NCBI GenBank assembly: GCA_028686735.1 | Contig: JAQUBO010000003.1 | Span: 1 to 53,608, forward strand | Reading direction: 5' to 3' | DNA from: Bacteroidales bacterium | GTDB taxonomy: Bacteria > Bacteroidota > Bacteroidia > Bacteroidales > ML635J-15 | DNA length: 53,608 nucleotides | Shown: positions 1 to 8,425 of the stretch, in pieces | Numbering within the stretch: the first letter of the stretch is position 1 | Layout: every line of letters starts with the position of its first letter | Notes under the pieces: generated by a model | What the model was told of the DNA's origin: nothing | Databases searched by the model: none | What the model saw: only the letters and a program-made list of their open reading frames with translations | Translations under genes and position numbers: made by a program

Positions 1-128
1 GGCACAAGCCTCTCGACAATTTTTTCCTGCACCTCTGTGATAATGGTGGGCTGTTGTGTACGACAGCCCACCATAGACAACAGAAGCAAAAACCCAAAAG
101 CAAAGAGTATGTGATTAGTAAATTTCAT
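1..128 (-). CDS. Phage lysis-module lipoprotein, 3' part missing
   Basis: The first 42 codons are visible and the gene runs off the left edge. It begins with a basic N-terminus, a hydrophobic stretch and a lipobox-like LSMVGC, so it is probably a lipoprotein with the mature Cys near residue 22. Its start codon overlaps the stop of the amidase gene by one base (TAATG), so the two are translationally coupled. A small lipoprotein directly after a holin-like gene and an amidase is where Gram-negative phages carry an outer-membrane spanin (Rz1-like). That role is inferred from position only; the rest of the protein is not visible. Confidence 0.6.
   Translation of the reverse strand, partial: MKFTNHILFAFGFLLLLSMVGCRTQQPTIITEVQEKIVERLV
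43..74. repeat. Inverted repeat, 12-bp perfect arms, inside lipoprotein gene
   Basis: Arms at 43-54 and 63-74 are exact reverse complements, separated by 8 bases. The stem is GC-rich for this window (core GGTGGGCTGT). It lies within coding sequence just after the signal peptide, so it may be an mRNA hairpin or coincidental. Confidence 0.6.
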
Positions 129-934
129 TAAGCTGCAAGTATTTGATTTTGATTATACAGAGTTTTGTCATATCGCACGATAGCTCTACATATAGCATCT
201 GTATATCTATCTCTATATTCAGGATTGGATATAATCAAACAATCTGTGTAAGTCGTCATAAACATCCATTCGATTAAAACCGCTGAGCAATTCGTACGAC
301 TTAGGACATAAAAGTTGGCTTCTTTACCAAGAGTTTTAGGACCAGTTCTAAACTTAATGTCTGGGAACTCCGCTTGTAACTCTGGAATAATGTAGTTATT
401 ATTAAGATTATCACTTTCGGTTGCCCCAACCGATGTATATGATTCTATCCCTGTCGCTCCTCCATCTGATGTAGATAAATATCCTTTCTGTCCAAAGTCG
501 TCAATATATGGAGCCTTAGTAGTTGGTTGTGCATTATGATGTAAGCTTATAAGAATTACACGCTTATCTATTCGAAATATCCTATTAACTTCAGCAACTC
601 TATCTATTAGCGATAATTGTTCGCTATATGGATTAAGGTAGGTAACATCAATTTGAGCATTTATAAGTTTTTCTGTGAGCTCAAGTGCCAATAGTTGATT
701 ACTGCGACCTTCGTAGATTTTCAACCCATCCTGCCATGTTGGACTTTGTTTGCCTTGAGTCATATACTCGCCATTGAACACAGGATTGTGTCCGCTACAT
801 ACAATAACATGTGAATTACTCGCTTGAATTTCTTTAATTGGTGTGTAATCTGCGATTGAAAACATCGTAACTACTGATGCTATTAACAGTGCTATTAAAA
901 CACTTCCAGATTTTTTCCCTAAATGAAACTTCAT
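128..934 (-). CDS. N-acetylmuramoyl-L-alanine amidase (Amidase_3-type endolysin)
   Basis: This is a zinc-dependent amidase that cleaves the MurNAc-L-Ala bond of peptidoglycan. The expected metal and catalytic positions are present in order: His in SGHNP, Glu in the EGRSNQ segment, His in SLHHNA and the late Glu in VLIEW. The N-terminus (MKFHLGKKSGS, then a hydrophobic stretch) is a membrane anchor or signal-arrest-release segment, so the enzyme may be exported without full dependence on a holin. A longer frame reaches 1003. The start at 934 was chosen because it shares an ATGA overlap with the stop of the upstream small holin-like gene. Neighbours are the holin-like gene upstream and a lipoprotein downstream, so the job is host lysis. 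Confidence 0.88.
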   Translation of the reverse strand: MKFHLGKKSGSVLIALLIASVVTMFSIADYTPIKEIQASNSHVIVCSGHNPVFNGEYMTQGKQSPTWQDGLKIYEGRSNQLLALELTEKLINAQIDVTYLNPYSEQLSLIDRVAEVNRIFRIDKRVILISLHHNAQPTTKAPYIDDFGQKGYLSTSDGGATGIESYTSVGATESDNLNNNYIIPELQAEFPDIKFRTGPKTLGKEANFYVLSRTNCSAVLIEWMFMTTYTDCLIISNPEYRDRYTDAICRAIVRYDKTLYNQNQILAA

Positions 935-1104
935 AATTTTGTTGATTTTTTGTTTAACAATTTTTTTATTACCCAACCTCCGAGAGCACTTGCAATCCCA
1001 CAAGCAAAAGCGACACTAATAGCGACTAAAACTTCGCTTGTTTGAGCGTATGTTACAGAACCTATTGAAATCCCTCCTGTTATGCCAAGTATCTTTTCTC
1101 TCAT
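931..1104 (-). CDS. Small holin-like membrane protein (57 aa)
   Basis: This short ORF begins at ATG 1104 with MREKILGIT and ends with a Lys/Asn-rich tail (KKLLNKKSTKL). Between these are a glycine-rich hydrophobic segment (about residues 6-20) and a clear transmembrane segment (about 25-45). Its TGA stop overlaps the amidase ATG by four bases (ATGA), which indicates co-translation. Size, membrane segments, basic tail and position directly before the endolysin are typical of a phage holin. I do not recognise a specific family. It could instead be an accessory membrane protein of the lysis cassette. Confidence 0.65.
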   Translation of the reverse strand: MREKILGITGGISIGSVTYAQTSEVLVAISVAFACGIASALGGWVIKKLLNKKSTKL

Positions 1105-1116
1105 TGTAATATATTT

Positions 1117-1142
1117 AAGGGAGCTTCCGTAAAAGCTCCCTT
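1117..1142. terminator. Hairpin between capsid gene and lysis genes
   Basis: Perfect 10-bp arms AAGGGAGCTT / AAGCTCCCTT enclose a 6-base loop just after the capsid stop codon. T-rich sequence follows on the + side (TTTTATTTTA) and a weaker AT run on the - side. It probably gives partial termination, so capsid mRNA exceeds lysis mRNA. Confidence 0.6.
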
Positions 1143-1147
1143 TTATT

Positions 1148-2317
1148 TTATGCGCCTACTAATTGATCAATACCAGCTTGTAAACTCACAACAGAAGCTG
1201 CTACTGTAACAGTTGTGTGTGCAGCATCTTCAGCAACAACTATTGCAGCTGCAAGTGCAGCTGCAAATATTGCCCATGTTGGAGCTGTATAACTGGCTTC
1301 TGTTAATGCCTCAGCAGTAACAATTAAAGCATCAAGTACAGTAGTATCAACTGATGTTTGAACAATTGCAACAACGCCTTTCCAATTAGCTCTACGAGCA
1401 CGACCACCGAATTTCACAAGAGATGAAAATACATCACCATAATATAAAGGATTACCTTTATCATCGAATGGCATAATATCACCTTCAGATTTTGTTACCT
1501 GATTTTTCTGCCAGCACAAGCAAGCGATGTTATCAGAATCGTCAATTGCGATACCAGGAATAATAGGTGTAGTTCCAGCTGCGTTAAAAGCCAAAACAGA
1601 ACCACGCTCCATTATTTTAAATCCTGCAAACTCACCAACAACACCTTTAGCCAAATCGGCTCCTTTTTGAAATGCAGCCATTTGATTAGCAGATAAAGAG
1701 TCGATTAATTGTTGGTGCATGTATGATTCAATCATAGCAAATCTGTCAGTTTTTGGCACACTAGCTTTGTTCATCATTGCTTGAGCTTTTTGAAGCTCCG
1801 CAAAAACAAACGAACGTCTCACACCCTCTTGACCATCGTCAGGATTAACAGCAACAAAATCGCCAGTTGTAAAAATAATATTTGATGATGGAATAGTATC
1901 TGAAACATAACTACCGCCCGATATGTGCAAGCCAACAACCCAGTTATAAAGCATATTGTCACCAACAGCCTCAATGAGCGTTTGCATGTGATCATTAAGA
2001 ACACTGTCTGTTTTGTCATAAGAAATCTCAGCTCCTTCATGCCATGATATATGAGTTGGGTCTGTTGAATAAACATCTAACGCATAAGTTACATGTGTAT
2101 CACCTCGCATAACAGCAACTGCTGGAAATGAGGAGCGGTTCTTTTGAGTATCTGGTGAATTACCAGCATTTGGGACATGAACAACAGCTCCGCCCATAAC
2201 AAATTTAGATTCGTCAAAACATGCTAGCAAATGTGGATTCTCTTTACGAAGTTTCTCTACAATGTAAGTAACAAATACTTCTCTTGGAATGTTTGAAATT
2301 GTATTAGTTAAACTCAT
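1148..2317 (-). CDS. Major capsid protein with C-terminal FIVAR-like module
   Basis: At 389 aa this fits a Mu-like major head subunit, and it lies directly after the protease/scaffold gene. Residues 1-325 read as a capsid body, beginning MSLTNTISNIPREVF and ending near NWKGVVAIVQTSV. The last 62 residues (about 328-389) differ in composition. They are Ala/Val/Thr-rich, with a YTAPTW motif followed by an alternating helical pattern (AALAAAIVVAED, then VAASVVSLQAGIDQLV). This is the pattern of a FIVAR domain (L..A..L....YT..SW..L..AL..A), a small helical module of Gram-positive surface proteins. Such a tail could be displayed on the capsid surface. The capsid call rests mainly on position and length; the FIVAR call is by eye. 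Confidence 0.8.
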   Translation of the reverse strand: MSLTNTISNIPREVFVTYIVEKLRKENPHLLACFDESKFVMGGAVVHVPNAGNSPDTQKNRSSFPAVAVMRGDTHVTYALDVYSTDPTHISWHEGAEISYDKTDSVLNDHMQTLIEAVGDNMLYNWVVGLHISGGSYVSDTIPSSNIIFTTGDFVAVNPDDGQEGVRRSFVFAELQKAQAMMNKASVPKTDRFAMIESYMHQQLIDSLSANQMAAFQKGADLAKGVVGEFAGFKIMERGSVLAFNAAGTTPIIPGIAIDDSDNIACLCWQKNQVTKSEGDIMPFDDKGNPLYYGDVFSSLVKFGGRARRANWKGVVAIVQTSVDTTVLDALIVTAEALTEASYTAPTWAIFAAALAAAIVVAEDAAHTTVTVAASVVSLQAGIDQLVGA

Positions 2318-2319
2318 AA

Positions 2320-3258
2320 TTATTTTTGTTTAGTTAATGATTCGTAATAAGTTGGATAATCTCTTTTTACAGCTTCGAGTTCACCGGATACATATAAATC
2401 TTGAAATGATTTTCCTTGATATTTTTCGGGAACATCTACATTTCCGTTAGTTTCGGTAACTCGAACTTGTGCAGGCATAGAATTAACTAAGTCCTGTAAA
2501 CCTTTTGGATTTTCGGCAAAAGAAACCATAAGCTTATCACTTAAATCTTTTGTCAACTTTTTATCCTCAATCCCTTTTTTTAGAATTGCTTCGACTTCAT
2601 TTTTTGATGAACTTGCTTTAAGATCATCTAACTCTTTTTTTACAGCATCAAATTTAGTAGCTTTAGCCACTACATTCTGAATAGCTGATTCAAATTCATT
2701 ATCTGTTGAATTATCAGATAGCGATAAAGCGGCAATCATTGCTGCTGTCATTGTAATTTGTTTCATATCTCGTTTTGTATTGTTAGTTGGATTATTCGGT
2801 TTTGCATCAGACAAATCCCTAATAACATTGTCGGACTCATCATATAATTTTGCATGAGCTGAGTAGTTGCCAGGAATATCTACAATAGAAATTTCTCGTG
2901 GAAACCACTTTTTCAGAGTTGGACCATATTGTCCTTTTACTGCATCTTTTTTGTCGTCAGATATTTCGACAGCTACAATTTTGCCACAAGAAGCGGCATT
3001 CATGAAACCATCTTTAATCTCATCGACAAGTGTCGGAAATAAAGTAGTATTGACAACAGGTTTGGCAAATACCTTATCTTTTTCAATGCGAAAATCTTCC
3101 CATTTTACGGCAACGCCCAAATCACGATTATGCATTTTATAACCAATCGCTGGCTTAAATTTGTCTAAAAGCAAACCTTCTGTTAAACAACGATAACCGT
3201 AAACATTAACTGTATTATCGGTCAAACAAAATTCCTTATCTACTTTTTCGAATGCCAT
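2320..3258 (-). CDS. Prohead protease fused to scaffold protein
   Basis: The N-terminal half (about 1-160) looks like a HK97/Mu-type prohead serine protease. A His at about residue 43 (YKMHNRD) and a Ser at about 90 (NAASCGK) are the likely catalytic pair, and PREISIVDIPGN follows, matching the late strand of this fold. The C-terminal half (165-312) is charged and helical, with a coiled-coil-like KKELDDLKASSSKNEVEAILKK region, as in scaffolding proteins. A good internal start, MKQITMTAAM, occurs at residue 165, after an Asn/Pro-rich linker. It could give a separate scaffold product, as Mu does with I and Z. The gene ends two bases before the capsid start. Function is inferred from motifs and order. 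Confidence 0.78.
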   Translation of the reverse strand: MAFEKVDKEFCLTDNTVNVYGYRCLTEGLLLDKFKPAIGYKMHNRDLGVAVKWEDFRIEKDKVFAKPVVNTTLFPTLVDEIKDGFMNAASCGKIVAVEISDDKKDAVKGQYGPTLKKWFPREISIVDIPGNYSAHAKLYDESDNVIRDLSDAKPNNPTNNTKRDMKQITMTAAMIAALSLSDNSTDNEFESAIQNVVAKATKFDAVKKELDDLKASSSKNEVEAILKKGIEDKKLTKDLSDKLMVSFAENPKGLQDLVNSMPAQVRVTETNGNVDVPEKYQGKSFQDLYVSGELEAVKRDYPTYYESLTKQK

Positions 3259-3343
3259 TATATTTGATGTTGTTTCATAAAAATTAGCCCTGTTTATTCT
3301 TTCTAATGAGTTTACAAATTTCTGATATTAGTGATGCGTTTCC

Positions 3344-3374
3344 AAATAAGCCTGACATTTTGACAGGTTTATTT
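3344..3374. promoter_or_regulatory. Inverted repeat between divergent late operons, carrying CTGTCAAAATGTC
   Basis: The intergenic region between the protease gene (-) and small terminase (+) holds an 11-bp inverted repeat, arms 3344-3354 and 3364-3374 with one G-T pair. The centre (3354-3366, read on -) is CTGTCAAAATGTC, identical to the 13 bases upstream of grpE at 19843-19855. It is placed to control late transcription in both directions. No convincing -24/-12 element follows at the same distance. Confidence 0.45.
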
Positions 3375-3396
3375 TATTTTTGACTATCTGTGTGCC

Positions 3397-3404
3397 TACT
3401 TTTG
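3397..3404 (+). promoter_or_regulatory. Possible -7 element for terminase operon
   Basis: TACTTTTG matches the Bacteroidota -7 consensus TAnnTTTG and lies 24 bases before the small terminase ATG. A good -33 TTTG at the usual 19-20 base spacing is not seen, so an activator may be needed. Confidence 0.4.
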
Positions 3405-3427
3405 TACATATATAAACATTTTAATTT

Positions 3428-3892
3428 ATGTCAAAAAGGCAGGGCAATCATAAAAAAGAAATAGCACAAATCTTATTTAATCAAGATTTTTCGCAAAAAG
3501 ATATTGCTGAGAAAGTAGGTGTTAGTGAGCAAACGATAAGTCGTTGGGTGGCTAAACACGATTGGAAAAAAGTAAGGACCAATATCAGTTCAACACGTCC
3601 TGCATTGTTAGCAGATTTATATCAAGAGCTTGAAGCCTTTAATCAAATGATTAAGGATAAAACAGAGGGACCTAAAATTGCTAATTCAAAAGAAGCTGAT
3701 GCACGTAGAAAGTTGATTTCTGACATAAAAGCTTTAGAGTCAAAATATAGCATTGGTGAGGCTATTATGCTTGGGCAGGACTTCTGTAATTTTATTAGAG
3801 AGGTTGATAATAATTTTGCCAAAAGCGTTGTGGAATACTACGATTCATTTATAAACATGTTGGTACAAAAACAAAAATGGGGCAAAGAATAG
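3428..3892 (+). CDS. Terminase small subunit (HTH, DUF1804-like)
   Basis: This 154-aa protein opens with a DNA-binding helix-turn-helix: KDIAEKVGVSEQTISRWVAKHDW at about residues 23-45. A long helical C-terminal region follows. A small HTH protein directly before the large terminase is the usual arrangement for the subunit that recognises packaging DNA. Its last 16 bases overlap the start of the large-subunit gene, which implies coupled translation. The family assignment (Mu gp27 / DUF1804-like) is from order and HTH only. Confidence 0.75.
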   Translation: MSKRQGNHKKEIAQILFNQDFSQKDIAEKVGVSEQTISRWVAKHDWKKVRTNISSTRPALLADLYQELEAFNQMIKDKTEGPKIANSKEADARRKLISDIKALESKYSIGEAIMLGQDFCNFIREVDNNFAKSVVEYYDSFINMLVQKQKWGKE

Positions 3893-5409
3893 GCACAGCA
3901 AATATTAACGACTATTATCAACTTTGGCAAACCTTTAAAGACAATTTTGCTAAGTCAACACCTATTGACTTAAATGAGACCGAAGCAGATAAAAGAAAAC
4001 GCATAAAAAGACTTGAAGCAAACCATGAGGAATGGTTTAAGTATTACTATCCGCACTATTGCACTGCTGAACCAGCTATATTTCAAATAAGAGCAACCAA
4101 GCGATTTTTACAAAACCCAGAATGGTTCGAAGTAAGAGCTTGGTCTCGTGAACTTGCTAAGACTGCACGAGCAATGATGGAGGTTACTTATCTCGCAATG
4201 ACTGGAGCAATACAGAATGTTTTGTTAGTTAGTAATTCTGGTGACAATGCAGAAAGGTTACTCTTACCTATTAAATCATTTTTTGAAGCCAATAATAGAC
4301 TTATAAATGATTATGGAGTACAGGAGAAACTAGGTACTTGGACAAGCAAAGAATTTACAACTAGAAAAGGCTGTGCATTTAGAGCACTGGGATGGGGAGA
4401 GTCACCTCGTGGAACTCGAAAAGATAATGTTAGACCTGACTGTATTATCATCGATGACATCGACACAGATGTTGAATGTCGAAACGAGGATATAATGAAT
4501 AATAAAGTGAATTGGATAGAACAAGCACTTATTTTAACGAGGTCTATTTCTGAACCTACTCGAATTCTTGTTAATGGAAATATTATTCACAATAATTGTG
4601 CAGTAAAAAGATTAGGGCTAAAGGCCGATAAATTTGAAGTGATAAATATTCGGGACAAAGATGGAAATTCGACCTGGCCCGAAAAGAACACCGAAAAAGC
4701 TATTGACAGAGTACTTTCGACTATTAGCTATGAGTCTGCACAGAAAGAATATTATAATAACCCGATGGACGGCTCTAATACTTTTCGAGATATGAAATTT
4801 GGCACAGTACCAAGTTTAAAATCTTGTGAAGTTATTATATATGCTGACCCTGCAACATCAAACAAAGATGTATCTCAAGGCTCATATAAAGCTGTAGGCG
4901 TTATTGCACAGAAAGAATTCGATTTTTTTATCCCAAAATTCTTCTTAGATACAATGAGCAATGCGAAATTTGTTGATGCAATGTTTGATTGTTATCTATT
5001 CTGCCTAAGCAAAGGCATAGATGCTCAAGTATATATTGAAAATAATACTTTGCAAGATCCATTCTATGAACAGGTCTTATTGCCTTTAATCTATGTAAAA
5101 GCACGTGAATATAAAGTCTTTTTACCAATAACACCAGACACGAGGAGCAAGCCAGAAAAATACAGCCGTATAGAAGGTACACTCGAGCCTATCCATAGAT
5201 TAGGGCATCTTATTTTAAATGCGAAAGAGGAAAAGAATCAGCATTTTGCCCGCCTCAAAGCTCAGTTTGAAAATTTTGCAAGAAATCAAAAACGCATGGA
5301 TGGACCCGATTGTATTGAAGGAGGTGTCTATTTATTAAAGAACAAAGAAATGGTCAAGGCTATTGGAATGGGAACTTCAATTCCGAGAACAAATAACAAA
5401 CGTTTTTAA
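3877..5409 (+). CDS. Terminase large subunit
   Basis: This is the 510-aa packaging ATPase-nuclease. The ATPase half has a deviant Walker A (SRELAKTA, about residues 90-97) and a strong Walker B (DCIIIDDIDTD, about 188-198). The nuclease half begins near residue 321 with VIIYADPATSN, whose Asp is the expected first metal ligand of the RNase H-like fold; later acidic residues are plausible partners. Length and domain order match Mu-like (gp28-type) large terminases. The start overlaps the small subunit gene by 16 bases. It pumps phage DNA into the prohead through the portal encoded two genes downstream. Confidence 0.9.
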   Translation: MGQRIGTANINDYYQLWQTFKDNFAKSTPIDLNETEADKRKRIKRLEANHEEWFKYYYPHYCTAEPAIFQIRATKRFLQNPEWFEVRAWSRELAKTARAMMEVTYLAMTGAIQNVLLVSNSGDNAERLLLPIKSFFEANNRLINDYGVQEKLGTWTSKEFTTRKGCAFRALGWGESPRGTRKDNVRPDCIIIDDIDTDVECRNEDIMNNKVNWIEQALILTRSISEPTRILVNGNIIHNNCAVKRLGLKADKFEVINIRDKDGNSTWPEKNTEKAIDRVLSTISYESAQKEYYNNPMDGSNTFRDMKFGTVPSLKSCEVIIYADPATSNKDVSQGSYKAVGVIAQKEFDFFIPKFFLDTMSNAKFVDAMFDCYLFCLSKGIDAQVYIENNTLQDPFYEQVLLPLIYVKAREYKVFLPITPDTRSKPEKYSRIEGTLEPIHRLGHLILNAKEEKNQHFARLKAQFENFARNQKRMDGPDCIEGGVYLLKNKEMVKAIGMGTSIPRTNNKRF

Positions 5410-5420
5410 AATAGTAGAAT

Positions 5421-5852
5421 ATGCTTGTAAGTATAGAAGATTTAGGGAAAACAGAATTGTATCCAGAGATTATTGGAAAAATAACTCGTGATGACGCAGA
5501 TGATGCGATTTTAAATATACTAGCTGCTGAGTCGCTTGTTAAGTCATATTTGCGAAGATACGACTTAGATGCAATATTTGGTACTGAAACTACAGAGCCA
5601 ACATATCATGATGAATTAATAAAAAAACTCGTTAAAGTGATAGCCTCTTGGTATTTGGTAAAAAAATCAAATCCAAATATTAATATTGAGATTTTTAGAA
5701 TTGATTATGAAGATGCAATAGCATGGCTTGACGATTTGAAAAATGGCTTAGTTGATCCAGTACTCCCATATTTACCTACTGCAGATGGAGAAAATAATAG
5801 CGGTACTGGTGTGAATTATTATTCTAATAAAAAAAGAACAAACAGTTTTTAA
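5421..5852 (+). CDS. Mu gp36-like head protein (DUF1320-like)
   Basis: This 143-aa protein starts with MLVSIEDLGKTELYPEII and has an acidic helical body with a SYLRRYDLDAIFG segment. This is typical of the gp36/DUF1320 family found beside portal and capsid genes of Mu-like phages. The family is thought to act at the head-tail interface. A disordered, Asn/Gly-rich tail ends the protein. It sits 11 bases after the large terminase and 2 bases before the portal-MuF gene, within the same operon. Confidence 0.65.
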   Translation: MLVSIEDLGKTELYPEIIGKITRDDADDAILNILAAESLVKSYLRRYDLDAIFGTETTEPTYHDELIKKLVKVIASWYLVKKSNPNINIEIFRIDYEDAIAWLDDLKNGLVDPVLPYLPTADGENNSGTGVNYYSNKKRTNSF

Positions 5853-5854
5853 CA

Positions 5855-8425
5855 ATGAAAGATGTAAAAGTAATTAAGCCGAAAAAAGGCGAAAAAAATG
5901 TTATAGTCTATGATTTGACATTGTCATCACCGGATAGAAATTCTAAAGATATTAGTACTTTAAAATCATCTATACTTAGAGCCGAGAGCATAACCTTACC
6001 GAACAGACATTTGCTATATGATTTATATCATGACGTTAGGTCACTTGATGGTCATTTAAGTGGTATCATTAAAAAACGTATTGATGCGGTATTGAATAAA
6101 AACTTGAATTTTGTTAATAAAGACAAACAACAGGTTGATGAACTAGAAATACTTATTGAATCTAATAAGTTTAACAAGCTAATTGAGTTGATACTTGAAA
6201 CAAAACTCTGGGGATGCTCAGGTGCAGAGTTTATTGTTGGCGAGAAATTCGATTGGATAGAAGTTCCTAGAAAACATATTAGACCTGAATCTGGGATTAT
6301 TGCTAAATCGCAATATGCGAACACAGGCATTGCTATTGACAATCTCCCTTTTGTATGGGTAATGGGAGAGAAGAAAGATTTAGGGCAATTATTACAATGC
6401 TCTATGTATGCACTTTATAAGCGTAATGGTTTTGGTGACTATGCACAATATGTTGAGATATTTGGACAACCTGTGCGGATAATCAAATATGATGCTAACG
6501 ATACCGCAACGAAAAATGAGCTTGATAAAGTTCTGGCAGAATCTGGTTCAAGCTTAGCAATGAAAATACCACGTCAAGCAGATTTTGAAATGTTAGACGG
6601 TAAGTCATCTAATGCAAATGGAGATTTGCAAACAAAATTTATTTCTGTATGTAATTCTGAAATGTCTATTGCAATACTTGGTAATACAGAGACAACAACA
6701 TCAAGTTCAAGCTCAGGATATGCACAGAGTAAAGAGCATGGTAAACAACAATTAGAGATCACAAAAAGTGATTTGCGGTATGTTCAAAATATGCTTAATT
6801 CCGACTCTTTTATCAAAATTTTAAAATCTTACGGCTATCCTGTTGACGGAGGGAGATTTGAGTATGAAATGGAATTAGACCTAAGTTCATTAAAACTAAA
6901 ACTTGATATTGATGATAGAGTATCAACTAAAGTTCCTGTAGATGATGATTATTGGTACACAACATACGGCATTCCAAAGCCAGCAAATTATGATCAGTTA
7001 AAAGCTGAACAAAAAGAAAAGTTTGAGGCGAAATTAAGAGCTATGGCAAATGTGCAAAACAATGAGCCAGATGACAAAAAAGAGACTCCTGAGAAGAAAG
7101 ATATTAAACTAAAAGACAAAAAGAAACTAATAGATCTAGTGTCTAATTTTTTTTTTGGGGAGGAGATAAGTCTTAACGATTATTACAAAGTTTGTGATTG
7201 TGCTGCACCTCTCGAAAACCTTGCAGATAATGTTGGCTGGGACAATATCTATAAAAGCGTAGCACAGGCTTTATTAGCCGATAAATTGGCAAACGGGCAA
7301 ATACACCCAGATATGTATTTTAAAACCGCTAATCAACTAATTGGGGCGGTCGATGCTGGCTTAGGTGGTACATCATTTAATTATAATGATTCTCGTAATA
7401 TTTTAAAGTCCTATTTAACTAGGAACGTATATCAATTCTCTGCTGCTAAATCATTGACGGAACTTTACGAATATAGAAATTTGATGTATGATAAAAAGAC
7501 AAAAGAGATTCTATCATACAATAAGTTTTTACAGAAAGTGAAAGAGAAAGGCAAATTGTTTAATGAAACATATCTGGAGACAGAATATACTAACGCAAAA
7601 CAATCAGCCATTATGGCTCATAAATGGGACACTCTTGATTCCGAATATCTTGAATACTCAACAGTTGGTGATGGTAATGTGAGATATGAACATGCCCAAT
7701 TAAATGGTAAAACTTATTTAAAATCAGATCCTATATGGAACATCATGTATCCTCCTATTGATTGGAATTGTCGATGTACTGTTATTCCTGGCGTGGCAAA
7801 AAATTTCATAAACGACTCCACAAAATCGGATTACAAAGCAACACACAAGAAAATTAAGAATCCACTATTTCTTAACAATGTTGGGAAAACAAGAATTATC
7901 TACAAAAAAAATCATCCTTATTTTGACTTCCAAAAAGATAGCAGTAAGCTAATGAATTATAATACGCTTTGCCTCCCTGAACTTAATGGTATTAAATCTA
8001 AAATACAGAAAATTGAATTAAAAGAGATAACTGAAGACGAATATTTTGAGTTTTGGAAAAACTATAAGAAATATGAAAAAGATGATATAGTTGTTAAAGA
8101 TTATTCAGGGACATCTATTCTATTCGACTCTTTTGATTCAAAAAATACTGGTAGCAATAAAAAAAGATATAAACATTTTAAGCATCACATATTAAAGAAA
8201 GATGAGAATAGAGTAAGGTATGGTAATCAGTTTGACCAAATTGTAAAAAACCCAAACGAAGTTTGGGATAATAACAATGAAACATTTTACATAAAGATAT
8301 ATGAAAAAGATGCTTTAGTTGTTGTTGTTAATAATAGCTTGTTAAAAGCTAAATCCATGTATGCTTTGACAAATGATAGGTTTGACGATGTAAGAAAAGG
8401 GATTTTAAAATATAAAAGCTACTAA
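5855..8425 (+). CDS. Portal protein fused to MuF head protein and C-terminal nuclease-toxin-like domain
   Basis: This 856-aa protein joins three parts. Residues about 20-400 are a Mu gp29-like portal (DUF935 type), with LYHDVRSLDGHLSGII near the start and ETTTSSSSSGYAQSKEH in the body. Residues about 529-660 are a MuF head-morphogenesis domain ending in the hallmark PIDWNCRCTVIPG. Residues about 727-856 form a compact domain with KHFKHHILKK, a VRYGNQFDQIVKNPNEVW segment, FYIKIYEKDALVVVVN and a final TNDRFDDVRKG. This pattern resembles the phage-barnase-EndoU-ColicinE5/D-RelE (PBECR) RNase fold often appended to MuF proteins. Portal and MuF are usually separate genes, so the fusion is notable. 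The toxin could be injected with phage DNA or be released in the host; that is inference. Confidence 0.82.
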   Translation: MKDVKVIKPKKGEKNVIVYDLTLSSPDRNSKDISTLKSSILRAESITLPNRHLLYDLYHDVRSLDGHLSGIIKKRIDAVLNKNLNFVNKDKQQVDELEILIESNKFNKLIELILETKLWGCSGAEFIVGEKFDWIEVPRKHIRPESGIIAKSQYANTGIAIDNLPFVWVMGEKKDLGQLLQCSMYALYKRNGFGDYAQYVEIFGQPVRIIKYDANDTATKNELDKVLAESGSSLAMKIPRQADFEMLDGKSSNANGDLQTKFISVCNSEMSIAILGNTETTTSSSSSGYAQSKEHGKQQLEITKSDLRYVQNMLNSDSFIKILKSYGYPVDGGRFEYEMELDLSSLKLKLDIDDRVSTKVPVDDDYWYTTYGIPKPANYDQLKAEQKEKFEAKLRAMANVQNNEPDDKKETPEKKDIKLKDKKKLIDLVSNFFFGEEISLNDYYKVCDCAAPLENLADNVGWDNIYKSVAQALLADKLANGQIHPDMYFKTANQLIGAVDAGLGGTSFNYNDSRNILKSYLTRNVYQFSAAKSLTELYEYRNLMYDKKTKEILSYNKFLQKVKEKGKLFNETYLETEYTNAKQSAIMAHKWDTLDSEYLEYSTVGDGNVRYEHAQLNGKTYLKSDPIWNIMYPPIDWNCRCTVIPGVAKNFINDSTKSDYKATHKKIKNPLFLNNVGKTRIIYKKNHPYFDFQKDSSKLMNYNTLCLPELNGIKSKIQKIELKEITEDEYFEFWKNYKKYEKDDIVVKDYSGTSILFDSFDSKNTGSNKKRYKHFKHHILKKDENRVRYGNQFDQIVKNPNEVWDNNNETFYIKIYEKDALVVVVNNSLLKAKSMYALTNDRFDDVRKGILKYKSY

